Part shown: positions 23,770 to 31,680 of the stretch, one piece after another
Position numbering within the stretch: the stretch's first letter is position 1
Layout: every line of letters begins with the position of its first letter
NCBI GenBank assembly: GCA_025360125.1
Contig: JANYCU010000041.1
Span: forward strand, 62,001 to 126,000
DNA length: 64,000 nucleotides
DNA from: Armatimonadota bacterium
Lineage (GTDB): Bacteria; Armatimonadota; Fimbriimonadia; Fimbriimonadales; Fimbriimonadaceae
Direction: 5' to 3'
Notes under the pieces: model-generated
Database searches by the model: none
What the model saw: the letters and a program-made list of their open reading frames with translations, nothing else
Told to the model about the DNA's origin: nothing
Position numbers and translations under genes: made by a program

Positions 23770-25005
23770 ATGCAAGAGATTGCGGCTGAACCATCGAAAA
23801 ATGCTTATCAACGGATTCCCCTCTACGTCAAGATCATTGTTGGGCTAGTCCTTGGTGCCATCCTTGGAATCTCCGGCAAGCAAATTGGATTTGACCCGAT
23901 CCAACTCAAGTGGATTTCCGATCTGGTCATGCGGGTCCTTCGACTTCTGGCGACCCCGCTGATTTTTAGCGCAGTTCTTGGCAGTATCGTAACGGCCAAC
24001 GTCTCCGGCAAGAAAGCCGGACGGCTCATGTTCCTTCTCGCCACGAACTCAGTAGTGGCGATTTTGGTCGGCCTCCTGGTTGCAAACATCATGCAGCCTG
24101 GTCGCCACCTCGATATCCCTCAAAGTTCAAAGGTTGTCGACAACGCCCCCTACAACCTCTTCCAGCACCTTTTTGACAGCGTTCCCAAGAACTTCATCAC
24201 TCCGTTCATCGAGAACGACATGATCGGCATCATCATTCTCGCGATCACGCTTGGCTTTGCGATGCGAATCCTCATCCGAGGCACCAATGAAAAGCTGGTC
24301 AAAAGCGTAACCTCACTCCAGAACGTCCTCAATGCGGTTTTCCAAATGATGGTTACTGTCTTGACCTGGGTGTTCGAACTCGTTCCCCTCGCAGTTTTTG
24401 CCGTCGTGGCGGCAACGGTATCCGAAAAAGGACTCGGTCAACTATTTGCCATGTACTACTGGATAGTTGCGGTGGTCGTGGCCCTATTGCTGATGTTGGT
24501 TTTTTACATGATTCGGTTGATGATTCAATCCCATGTCAAGCCAGGTCAATTCTTAAAGGGTGGAAGCGACGCTTTTCTCATGGCCTTCTCTACCGCGTCA
24601 TCCGCCGCGACCTTGCCTGTCACGTACCGGAATGCAGTTGAAAACCTCAATATCAGGCCCGACAACGCAAACCTGGGAATCATGGTTGGCGGGACGTTTA
24701 ATCACGACGGAACCGCACTGTACGAGGCAATGGCCGCTTTGCTTGTGGCCCAAGGACTCGGCATGAACCTACCGATTGGACAGCAGGTTGTTGTGGTGGT
24801 GATGTCCATGATTGCAAGCGTTGGTGCGGCGGGAATCCCGAACGCGGGCCTCGTGACCATGATTGCTGTTTTTACCGCAGTCAAGTTGCCAATCGCGTTC
24901 ATCCCGACCTTGCTAACGGTTGACTGGTTCCTCGACCGATGTCGGACCACAATCAACGTCATGGGCGACATGACTTCGACGTGCATCCTTGATTCCAAAG
25001 ACTAA
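23770..25005 (+). CDS. Dicarboxylate/amino acid:cation symporter (DAACS, GltP/DctA type)
   Basis: 411 residues, eight-helix-plus-hairpin DAACS fold. Visible motifs: PLIFSAVLGSIVTAN near helix 2, a serine-rich re-entrant hairpin FSTASSAATLPVT (HP1), GGTFNHDGTALYEAMAAL (the NMDGT-like helix 7 motif, here NHDGT) and GAAGIPNAGLV (HP2). The family imports glutamate, aspartate or C4-dicarboxylates with Na+ or H+. The NMDGT motif having H in place of M is seen in some paralogs and may alter cation binding. It is followed immediately by the convergent protease gene and a palindrome that encodes the ends of both. Confidence 0.9.
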   Translation: MQEIAAEPSKNAYQRIPLYVKIIVGLVLGAILGISGKQIGFDPIQLKWISDLVMRVLRLLATPLIFSAVLGSIVTANVSGKKAGRLMFLLATNSVVAILVGLLVANIMQPGRHLDIPQSSKVVDNAPYNLFQHLFDSVPKNFITPFIENDMIGIIILAITLGFAMRILIRGTNEKLVKSVTSLQNVLNAVFQMMVTVLTWVFELVPLAVFAVVAATVSEKGLGQLFAMYYWIVAVVVALLLMLVFYMIRLMIQSHVKPGQFLKGGSDAFLMAFSTASSAATLPVTYRNAVENLNIRPDNANLGIMVGGTFNHDGTALYEAMAALLVAQGLGMNLPIGQQVVVVVMSMIASVGAAGIPNAGLVTMIAVFTAVKLPIAFIPTLLTVDWFLDRCRTTINVMGDMTSTCILDSKD

Positions 25006-25020
25006 CTAGTCTTTGGAATC
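24991..25020. terminator. 30-bp perfect palindrome shared by two convergent gene ends
   Basis: The arm GATTCCAAAGACTA (24991-25004) is exactly repeated in inverse at 25007-25020 around two bases. Each strand therefore encodes D-S-K-D then a stop (TAA on plus, TAG on minus). It probably acts as a bidirectional hairpin ending both transcripts, but there is no U-run. Confidence 0.55.
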
Positions 25021-26208
25021 ATTAATCAGCGGAACCCGTTCAACTTCGGTGCGGTAAAGTTCCCCGCGCCGAGACATCGCCAGTTTGACCTTCGATCCTG
25101 CTTTTCCTTCAAGCTTGGTTTTCATCCGTTCAAAACCAATATTCAGGGCTTCGTCTCCATCAACCGAAAGGAGTAAGTCACCGCGCTTGATGCCTCCTTT
25201 CGCGGCAGGACCACCATCTTGAACTCGGACTACAAAGTAATTCTTCGAAGCTTTATCCCAATAGACATCCATCCCGGTGCTGGCAGGTTCGTCTTCATGA
25301 ACCTTGCCAGTAAAGTTTTCGAACCAGATTCGTCGTCGTTCGTAGTCAATGATGATGTTAAAGTTCTTAAGAAATCCAAAGCCAACCGTACCATCAGAAT
25401 CGGCAGAACCAGCTGGGAGGTCGATAATGCTCCACACTGACGACTCCACGGGAACACCAAAGATCGAGAGTTTTGGCATCCGAATGTACCAAGAATCAAC
25501 TGGTCCCGATGCAACGGAAGCCGTCGTCATAAAGTTTGGCTTTTTGGCTATTGGCCAAATGCCAACCCTATCAAGCACATCTCGGTGGGTGGTTGCGTAA
25601 AACGAATTTCCCGTATCTAATGCCAAAATCATCGATTTTCCGGCTTCCGTTTTGACCCGCATTTCGAGCGCGCTGAATCCAGTTGGCAGAAGGTTACTTA
25701 AGAACGTCGTCTTGTTATTCGGCACTCGCTGAGTGATATCGAATGACTTTGGATAGAAGATGAACTTCCCTTTCTGAAAATTGATTTCGGTAATGGTATT
25801 TTTTACAACTGACAGACCCATGATTCCGTCGCAGTGAGTACCGTAAGATTCTGAGTAACCGCCCGTAGACGACATCACCGAAGTTGAAGATTCATCAACC
25901 GGAATCGTTTGAGAACCGAGCTTAAAGGTCTTGATCTTAACCGTATCCGCTTGAAAGGAGCCAACAAAGTCTTGAAGGTTAATTTTGCCGTCGGGTTTAC
26001 CTATGTTAAGCGAACTATCCAAAACCGTCCAACCCGCAAAGCCAGTGTCAAACATCAGGGAAACGTTGCGACCATTGACGGTCGCATCAACGATCAATGC
26101 ATGGTCCGTCATCTTAAACGCACATTCCGATGTAGCCTGCGGAACGGCTGGCATTGTTCGCGGTAGGGTGCTGTGCGCAAGAAGCAACAAACTGAATGCG
26201 GTTGTCAT
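25006..26208 (-). CDS. Retropepsin-like aspartyl protease with C-terminal PDZ domain
   Basis: 400 residues with an N-terminal signal (TTAFSLLLLAHS). Two DTG triads are present, D54-T-G in LMFDTGFAGW and D198-T-G in LALDTGNSFYAT, marking a duplicated retropepsin-like (gag-asp protease) fold. A FGFLKNFNIIIDYERRRIWF segment ends that part, as in other family members. Residues about 320-395 form a PDZ domain (GGPAAKGGIKRGDLLLSVDG). It is predicted periplasmic. The family cleaves or binds peptides, and the PDZ part probably presents substrates. Convergent with the symporter; both genes end in the shared palindrome. Substrate unknown. Confidence 0.82.
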   Translation of the reverse strand: MTTAFSLLLLAHSTLPRTMPAVPQATSECAFKMTDHALIVDATVNGRNVSLMFDTGFAGWTVLDSSLNIGKPDGKINLQDFVGSFQADTVKIKTFKLGSQTIPVDESSTSVMSSTGGYSESYGTHCDGIMGLSVVKNTITEINFQKGKFIFYPKSFDITQRVPNNKTTFLSNLLPTGFSALEMRVKTEAGKSMILALDTGNSFYATTHRDVLDRVGIWPIAKKPNFMTTASVASGPVDSWYIRMPKLSIFGVPVESSVWSIIDLPAGSADSDGTVGFGFLKNFNIIIDYERRRIWFENFTGKVHEDEPASTGMDVYWDKASKNYFVVRVQDGGPAAKGGIKRGDLLLSVDGDEALNIGFERMKTKLEGKAGSKVKLAMSRRGELYRTEVERVPLINDSKD

Positions 26209-26248
26209 GGTTAATAAAGATAACGCATAACAACCACGTTTGGTGCGC

Positions 26249-27034
26249 TTATTTTCGACCCAAAAGGATATAAAGAGGCTGGGTTATAAAGCTCAAACCC
26301 AAACAAGTGCACGGAATATGGGCAATGAGCCAAACAAAGTTGCCCTTTCGATGAATTAAATCCATGATCGTCCAAACCATGTTTCCTGCTAGGACGGCAT
26401 AAGCGAATATTTGCATCATCGGATTCTGCATCGCTTTAGTAATAGCTTGCATTTGGGCCTGATCCTTGGAGGAAATAGCCGCCATGAGTTCAGACCAGTG
26501 GGTCACAGTGTTGTAAGCCGTATAACCAATACTTGCGGCACTGCAAATGGCGAGCACCCATCCTATCATCACCCAACTTGGCCCCATATTTCGAACGAAA
26601 GCGATTCCCTCGTTTTGAGGCATAAACCCTTCGGGAGACTCACGTGGGTACTGGCTTCCTCCTTGAAGCGGAACTTGGTCGGGTCCCATTTTCTCCAGCA
26701 GAGTCTTGGTACCTTCATGATCAGGATCTAAATTGAGCGCTTCGTTGGCCAAGTTTCGGGCCTGACCAACGTTGCCCATATTGAACTCATGAACCGCCGC
26801 GTTGAAGCGAGCCTTTACATTGGTTGGAGCCAATCGAATCGCCGCCGAAAAAGCCTCACTCGCATCCCGACTTTGCCCCAACTGCGAAAGACTGATGGCT
26901 TCTATCAGCTTTGCGTCGCCATTATGTGGGTCACTTTCCAAACCTTCGCGGGCAGCGGTCAGAGCCTCGCTAAATTTCCCCGTATTCACAAAATCGGTCG
27001 CCTGCTGAATTTTCGAATTCTGATCTTCACTCAT
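26249..27034 (-). CDS. TPR protein with three C-terminal membrane helices
   Basis: 261 residues. The first 110 residues are three TPR units (KIQQATDFVNTGKFSEALTAAREGLESDP style, then SRDASEAFSAAIRLAPTNV and QARNLANEALNLDP). A linker with an SPEGFMPQNE segment follows. Three hydrophobic segments lie at about 153-176, 205-226 and 234-256. No enzymatic motif is seen. It may tether TPR-mediated contacts to the inner membrane. The divergent liv operon begins about 100 bp away. Family otherwise unrecognised. Confidence 0.65.
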   Translation of the reverse strand: MSEDQNSKIQQATDFVNTGKFSEALTAAREGLESDPHNGDAKLIEAISLSQLGQSRDASEAFSAAIRLAPTNVKARFNAAVHEFNMGNVGQARNLANEALNLDPDHEGTKTLLEKMGPDQVPLQGGSQYPRESPEGFMPQNEGIAFVRNMGPSWVMIGWVLAICSAASIGYTAYNTVTHWSELMAAISSKDQAQMQAITKAMQNPMMQIFAYAVLAGNMVWTIMDLIHRKGNFVWLIAHIPCTCLGLSFITQPLYILLGRK

Positions 27035-27139
27035 TTACTTGCGATTCTACTTCGATAACTGACATTTAGGTGCCAAATTTCTGTATACTTTCGGCACTCG
27101 AATCGTTGACAGGTCGTTAACATTTGTAAGGTGAAACCA

Positions 27140-28378
27140 GTGAAAATCGGGGGAAGCAATCTTAATTTAATCGCGCTCGGACTAGTCGTCTCGGGCATTC
27201 TCGTCGGATGTACAGGTGGCAATACAAGCAACGGTACAGGAAACAACGTAGCCGCCGCTGAGCCAGATACTTGGGACGGCACAGAAGCCATCAAGATCGG
27301 TTGTGTAACCAGTATCTCCGGTGACAACAAGCCATGGGGAACTGACCAGCTCGAAGGCTGTAAGCTCGCTCTCAACGAATTCAACAAGGCTGGTGGTCTC
27401 GACGGAAAGAAGGTCGGTATGGTTGAAGGTGATACAGCTTCAAAGCCTGACCAAGCCAAGCTCGCTGCTGAAAAAGTACTTTCTCAAGGCGTAGTCGGAA
27501 TCGTTGGCGAAGTCTCAAGCGGAAACACCATTCAAATTGCTAACTCAGCAAAAGCGAAAGGAGTTCCTGTCGTCGCCGTTGGTGCAACTCGAACTGATTT
27601 GACCAAAGACAGTCCACACGTTTTCCGAGTCTGCTACACCGACGCGTTCCAAGGCCCAGTTATGGCAACCTTCGCTTTCGAAAAGCTTCACATTAAGAAA
27701 ATGGCTATCCTCACGGATAACTTCCTCCCTTACTCACAAGGTCTGAGCGACAGCTTCCGCGAGAAGTTCAAGGCTCTCGGAGGCACAATCGTTGCTGACG
27801 AAAAGTACGAATCCGGTGGAAAGGGTCTTCCTGACTACCAAGGTGTCTTGACCAACATTGCCAAAATGAACCCAGAAGGACTCTTCTTGAGCGGCTACTT
27901 CACCGAAGTCGGACCAATCACCAAGCAAGCCCGTGCTAACGGTATCAAGGCAACATTCCTTGGTGGCGACGGATGGGATAGCGATACGATTCTTACCAGC
28001 GCTGGCGATGCCATCCTCGGCGGATTCTTCTGTAACCACTACAACAACCTCGACACAAGCCCAGAAGTCCAAGGCTTCTTGACAAAGTGGCGAGCAAAGC
28101 ATGGCGGCAGCGATCCATCGACAACGATGGGCGCGCTCGGATATGACGCGATGTCCCTGACTCTCGACGCCCTCAAGCGAGCCAAGACAAAGGATTCCAA
28201 AGGACTGCTTGATGCCGTCGAAGATACGACTGGATTCAAAGGCGTTTCTGGAGAAATTACTCTGAAAGGAAACCACGGTAACCCACCAAAGAAAGCAATT
28301 GTTGTTGAAGTAACGAAGAAGAATGGTGCCAACTGGCAGAAGTTCGCAGTCTCGTACACTCCGGATCAAATCAAATAG
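27140..28378 (+). CDS. livJ: Branched-chain amino acid ABC transporter substrate-binding lipoprotein
   Basis: Periplasmic binding protein, type I (LivJ/BraC). The preferred start is GTG 27140 because AAGGTG (27128-27133) lies 6 bases before it; an in-frame GTG at 27131 is the alternative. A lipobox GILVGC follows a hydrophobic signal. The mature protein has the LivJ order: IKIGCVTSISGDNKPWG, LALNEFNKAGGLDGKKV, then QAKLAAEKVLSQGVVGIVGEVSSGNT, with a C-terminal DAMSLTLDAL and FKGVSGEITL. It delivers leucine, isoleucine, valine or related ligands to the LivHMG machine. It is the first gene of a four-gene operon and overlaps livH by one base. A possible -10 (TATACT) is at 27084-27089. Confidence 0.9.
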   Translation: MKIGGSNLNLIALGLVVSGILVGCTGGNTSNGTGNNVAAAEPDTWDGTEAIKIGCVTSISGDNKPWGTDQLEGCKLALNEFNKAGGLDGKKVGMVEGDTASKPDQAKLAAEKVLSQGVVGIVGEVSSGNTIQIANSAKAKGVPVVAVGATRTDLTKDSPHVFRVCYTDAFQGPVMATFAFEKLHIKKMAILTDNFLPYSQGLSDSFREKFKALGGTIVADEKYESGGKGLPDYQGVLTNIAKMNPEGLFLSGYFTEVGPITKQARANGIKATFLGGDGWDSDTILTSAGDAILGGFFCNHYNNLDTSPEVQGFLTKWRAKHGGSDPSTTMGALGYDAMSLTLDALKRAKTKDSKGLLDAVEDTTGFKGVSGEITLKGNHGNPPKKAIVVEVTKKNGANWQKFAVSYTPDQIK

Positions 28379-29553
28379 TGACAACCCTTAGTGCCCTCCC
28401 GCTGGCATCGGTGGATTTCACCACCTTGCCACAGCAACTCGTAAATGGCTTCCTTTTGGGAGCCATTTACGCGCTCGTAGCTCTCGGCTATACCATGGTG
28501 TATGGCGTCCTTAAGCTCATCAACTTCGCTCACGGCGAAGTTTTCATGTTGGGCTCATATGGCGCGTTGTTTACATCCTGGATGCTGGGATTCGGTCCTG
28601 GCGGAAACGAGGCCTTAACCGGATCATGGGTGACTCTTGTCATCATGCTCTTCGGCTCGATGCTCGTGAGCGGCACTGCTGGTTTTCTCATCGAAAGATT
28701 TGCCTATCGGCCAATTCGAAACCATCCCCGAATCGCTTCACTTATTACTGCAATTGGTTTGTCACTGCTTCTGCAATATGGTGGCCAAATCTTCCTCCTC
28801 CAGGGCGGGAAGCAAGCCATCAATTCGAAAGTCAATCCATATGCCGATGACCTCACGTTCAACTTAGTCAAGCCTGATCAGAAATTAGCCGCAGAGGCTG
28901 CAACGTACCAAAAACGCGTTGACGATGCTCAAGTTGCAAAAGACAAACAATTTGAACACGAACCGGATCGCTTTAATCCTTCTCCGCTCGGAGTTTCGCT
29001 CGAAAAAACTCTGAATGAACTCAAGGAAAAACAAAGCGATATCACTAACAAAGCAAACCTAACTGCCGTTACCCTCAAGATTCCCAAGGGCAAACTCATC
29101 ATGTTGACCGCTATTCTTGGCCTGATGTGCAGTTTGTGGTATCTCGTCATGAAAACCCGAATGGGACGCGCAATGCGCGCCGTCTCTGTCGACTTTAATG
29201 CCGCGTCGCTCATGGGAATTAACCTCAATACGGTTATCACTTTCACCTTTATCTTAGGTTCAACTTTGGCAGGTGCAGGTGCGATGATGTACTCAACGTT
29301 CCAAGCCGCACCAATCGATTCCTTCTCAGGAGCTGCTCCTGGCGTCAAAGCTTTCGTTGCGGCGGTCCTTGGCGGAATCGGCAACATTCCTGGTGCAGTG
29401 CTCGGAGCCCTCGTCATGGGAATCGCCGAGAACCTCGTCACGTGGTCCGGCTATTCCAGTTACCGCGACGCGATCGCGTTCGTTATTCTTATCGGCGTCC
29501 TCCTGTTTAGACCAGGCGGCATCCTAGGATCAAACAAGGTGGAGAAGGTTTGA
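28378..29553 (+). CDS. livH: Branched-chain amino acid ABC transporter permease LivH, with large loop insertion
   Basis: 391 residues; LivH is normally near 290-310. It starts at GTG 28378, overlapping the livJ stop. The N-terminus (FLLGAIYALVALGYTMVYGV) and the C-terminal part (AVLGGIGNIPGAVLGAL, then VILIGVLLFRPGGILG) are classic LivH. Between them, at about residues 145-235, is an insertion of roughly 70-90 residues that is charged and helical (QKLAAEAATYQKRVDDAQV, LEKTLNELKEKQSDI). In typical LivH a short loop occupies this position. Such an insertion may form a soluble module facing the substrate-binding protein or the cytoplasm; its role is unknown. Confidence 0.88.
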   Translation: MTTLSALPLASVDFTTLPQQLVNGFLLGAIYALVALGYTMVYGVLKLINFAHGEVFMLGSYGALFTSWMLGFGPGGNEALTGSWVTLVIMLFGSMLVSGTAGFLIERFAYRPIRNHPRIASLITAIGLSLLLQYGGQIFLLQGGKQAINSKVNPYADDLTFNLVKPDQKLAAEAATYQKRVDDAQVAKDKQFEHEPDRFNPSPLGVSLEKTLNELKEKQSDITNKANLTAVTLKIPKGKLIMLTAILGLMCSLWYLVMKTRMGRAMRAVSVDFNAASLMGINLNTVITFTFILGSTLAGAGAMMYSTFQAAPIDSFSGAAPGVKAFVAAVLGGIGNIPGAVLGALVMGIAENLVTWSGYSSYRDAIAFVILIGVLLFRPGGILGSNKVEKV

Positions 29554-30767
29554 AAACATTTAGTGTCGGTGATTGGACGAAGTCCAGACTTATTAGCGTC
29601 GTCGTCGCCCTGATTTTCTGTTTCCTATGCCAACTCGCCTTTGGGGGAGATGGTTTGAAAATCTACCTTCGGTTGCTTTTCTCGCTTGTCGGCATCTACG
29701 TCACGTTGGCAGTTAGTCTTAACCTCATTAACGGAATCACAGGCCAATTCTCTATCGGCCACGCGGCTTTCTACCAAATTGGTGCATATACCGCTGCCTT
29801 GCTCGGGTCGACCTATTTTAGTAATATGGCCAATCATTCCAGTCTCCTCTGGCTCTTTATGGCGATGATTTTTAGTGCCATAGTGGCTGGGGTTGCTGGC
29901 TTCATCGTTGGGCTTCCTTCATTGCGACTGCGAGGCGATTATTTGGCGGTGGTAACGCTCGGTATCGGCGAAATCGTCAACATCATCGTCAAGAATCAGA
30001 AGTCGTTGGGTGAGGCGTATGGTCTCTCAACGGCGAAATATGAATCGACTGTTTTCGCAGTGGTCTTGCTTGCAATCATTTGTATTGCTGTTTCGAGAAA
30101 CCTACTCAAGACTTCTCATGGACTAGCGTTCCTTGCCGTTCGGGAGGATGAGATTGCATCTTCAGCCATGGGCGTGAATCTGACCAAGGTCAAAGTAACC
30201 GCCTTCGTACTCGGTTCAGCGTTTGCCGGAGCCGCAGGAGCTCTCTACGCGCACACGAAGGGTTTTGTCGGACCAGCAGACTTTTCAATGGATACCTCGT
30301 TCCTCATCCTAACGATGGTCGTCCTTGGCGGAACGGGGTCAATTACGGGTACGACATGCGCGGCCATTGTCCTATTCATCATTCCCGAAAAAATGCGCGA
30401 CATGCATGACCTCATGCTCGGGGTCCCAATCGGAGTTGCAATTGGTATCATGGTCGGCGTCGGCATGCTAAAGAAAATTCAAGACACATTCCACGGCGAT
30501 GGCAAAGTTCGATTTGGCATGAATATCGGATCGATGGTTCTGGGAATTATAGTTGCCTATGGGGCTTCAAAGCTTCTCTGCACGATTCACGGATTGCAGA
30601 CGATGGTTAATGGCCAGCTATTCCGAATGCCAGTTCTCGCAATCACGCTTGTCGTTGTGATGCTGTTAAGACCTCAAGGAATCTTTGGACATAACGAATT
30701 CAGCTGGAGTTGGGTTCAGAAGCTTATCGGCAAAAAGAATGTTCCAGAAGCGGAGGTGGCAGCATGA
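29550..30767 (+). CDS. livM: Branched-chain amino acid ABC transporter permease LivM
   Basis: 405 residues, multi-helix permease paired with LivH. It begins at TTG 29550, overlapping the livH stop (TTGA) with GGAGAAGG 8 bases upstream, so it is translationally coupled. Diagnostic segments: NLINGITGQFSIGHAAFYQIGAY, GLPSLRLRGDYLAVVTLGIGEI (the LivM signature), VREDEIASSAMGVN and VVLGGTGSITG. It forms the second membrane subunit of the LivHMGF importer. Length is slightly longer than usual owing to extra hydrophobic segments after residue 310. It overlaps livG by an ATGA. Confidence 0.9.
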   Translation: MKTFSVGDWTKSRLISVVVALIFCFLCQLAFGGDGLKIYLRLLFSLVGIYVTLAVSLNLINGITGQFSIGHAAFYQIGAYTAALLGSTYFSNMANHSSLLWLFMAMIFSAIVAGVAGFIVGLPSLRLRGDYLAVVTLGIGEIVNIIVKNQKSLGEAYGLSTAKYESTVFAVVLLAIICIAVSRNLLKTSHGLAFLAVREDEIASSAMGVNLTKVKVTAFVLGSAFAGAAGALYAHTKGFVGPADFSMDTSFLILTMVVLGGTGSITGTTCAAIVLFIIPEKMRDMHDLMLGVPIGVAIGIMVGVGMLKKIQDTFHGDGKVRFGMNIGSMVLGIIVAYGASKLLCTIHGLQTMVNGQLFRMPVLAITLVVVMLLRPQGIFGHNEFSWSWVQKLIGKKNVPEAEVAA

Positions 30768-31528
30768 GTATCTTAACTCTGAAAGATGCAACTATCAAAT
30801 TCGGCGGCCTTACGGCAGTCAATTCTGTTTCATTTGAACTCAACAAGGGCGACCTTTTTGGCCTCATAGGTCCGAACGGCGCAGGAAAGACGACTTGCTT
30901 CAACATCATTACGGGCGTCTACGAGCCAACCTCAGGGGAAATCCTTTTTAATGGCAAACGGATCACGGGAACGCCCTCAAACAAGATTGCTCAACTCGGT
31001 ATCTGCCGAACGTTCCAGAATATTCGCCTCTTCCAGTCGATGACCTCGCTGGAGAATGTCGTTGTTGGCGGCTTCCTCCGACACAAGACAGTTCTTGGTT
31101 CAGCTCTTTGCTATCTACCGGGCGCGATTAAAGAAACGGAGAAACTCAAGCTACAAGCCCTCGAACTGCTCAAGCTGGTCGATCTCGATGACGTCGCCAA
31201 TACTCGAAGCCGAGACTTACCCTATGGCAAGCAGCGTCGACTGGAGATTGCTCGCGCCCTTGCAACTCAGCCCCAGCTTCTGCTTCTTGACGAGCCTGCC
31301 GCGGGAATGAACCCGAACGAAAAGAAGGAATTGCTTGATATGGTCAAGAAGATTCGCGACGAGCTAGGAGTCACTGTCCTTCTTATCGAGCACGACATGA
31401 AGTTCGTGATGAACCTCTGCGAAAAGATCTTTGTTCTCGACCACGGCGAGGAGATCGCTCAAGGACCCCCTTCAGAGATTCGGAGCAATCCGAAAGTTAT
31501 CGCGGCGTATTTGGGCGAAGCGGTTTAA
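30764..31528 (+). CDS. livG: Branched-chain amino acid ABC transporter ATPase LivG
   Basis: 254 residues from ATG 30764, overlapping the livM stop (ATGA) and preceded by GGAGGTGG; the frame extends 18 codons upstream inside livM. Walker A is GPNGAGKTT. The LivG/BraF-specific ABC signature LPYGKQRRLEIARAL stands in place of LSGGQ. Walker B is LLLLDEPAAGMNP, and the H-loop is LLIEHDMKFVM. It energises uptake. The usual second ATPase LivF is not encoded next to it: the operon ends here with a terminator, so LivF must come from elsewhere or LivG must work as a homodimer. Confidence 0.93.
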   Translation: MSILTLKDATIKFGGLTAVNSVSFELNKGDLFGLIGPNGAGKTTCFNIITGVYEPTSGEILFNGKRITGTPSNKIAQLGICRTFQNIRLFQSMTSLENVVVGGFLRHKTVLGSALCYLPGAIKETEKLKLQALELLKLVDLDDVANTRSRDLPYGKQRRLEIARALATQPQLLLLDEPAAGMNPNEKKELLDMVKKIRDELGVTVLLIEHDMKFVMNLCEKIFVLDHGEEIAQGPPSEIRSNPKVIAAYLGEAV

Positions 31529-31644
31529 TATTTTAGCCTTTAGCCACTAGCCTTCAGCTGTCAGTCAAACCCGGCATAGGAACGCCAGTTTTGCTGGCTG
31601 GCATGATTTGAGAACGACGATCAGTCAAAGCCTAACTAAGCAAA

Positions 31645-31680
31645 GCGAGCAGGTTCAAAGTGAACCTGCTCGCGTTTTTA
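31645..31680 (+). terminator. Strong terminator closing the liv operon
   Basis: GCGAGCAGGTTC and GAACCTGCTCGC form a perfect 12-bp stem around AAAGT, followed by GTTTTTA. It confirms that the liv operon stops after livG. Confidence 0.9.

Noticed and set aside
27734-28384. Minus-strand open frame of 216 codons antisense to livJ
   Set aside because: livJ motifs are intact on the plus strand; the antisense product is Cys/Val-rich without domains.
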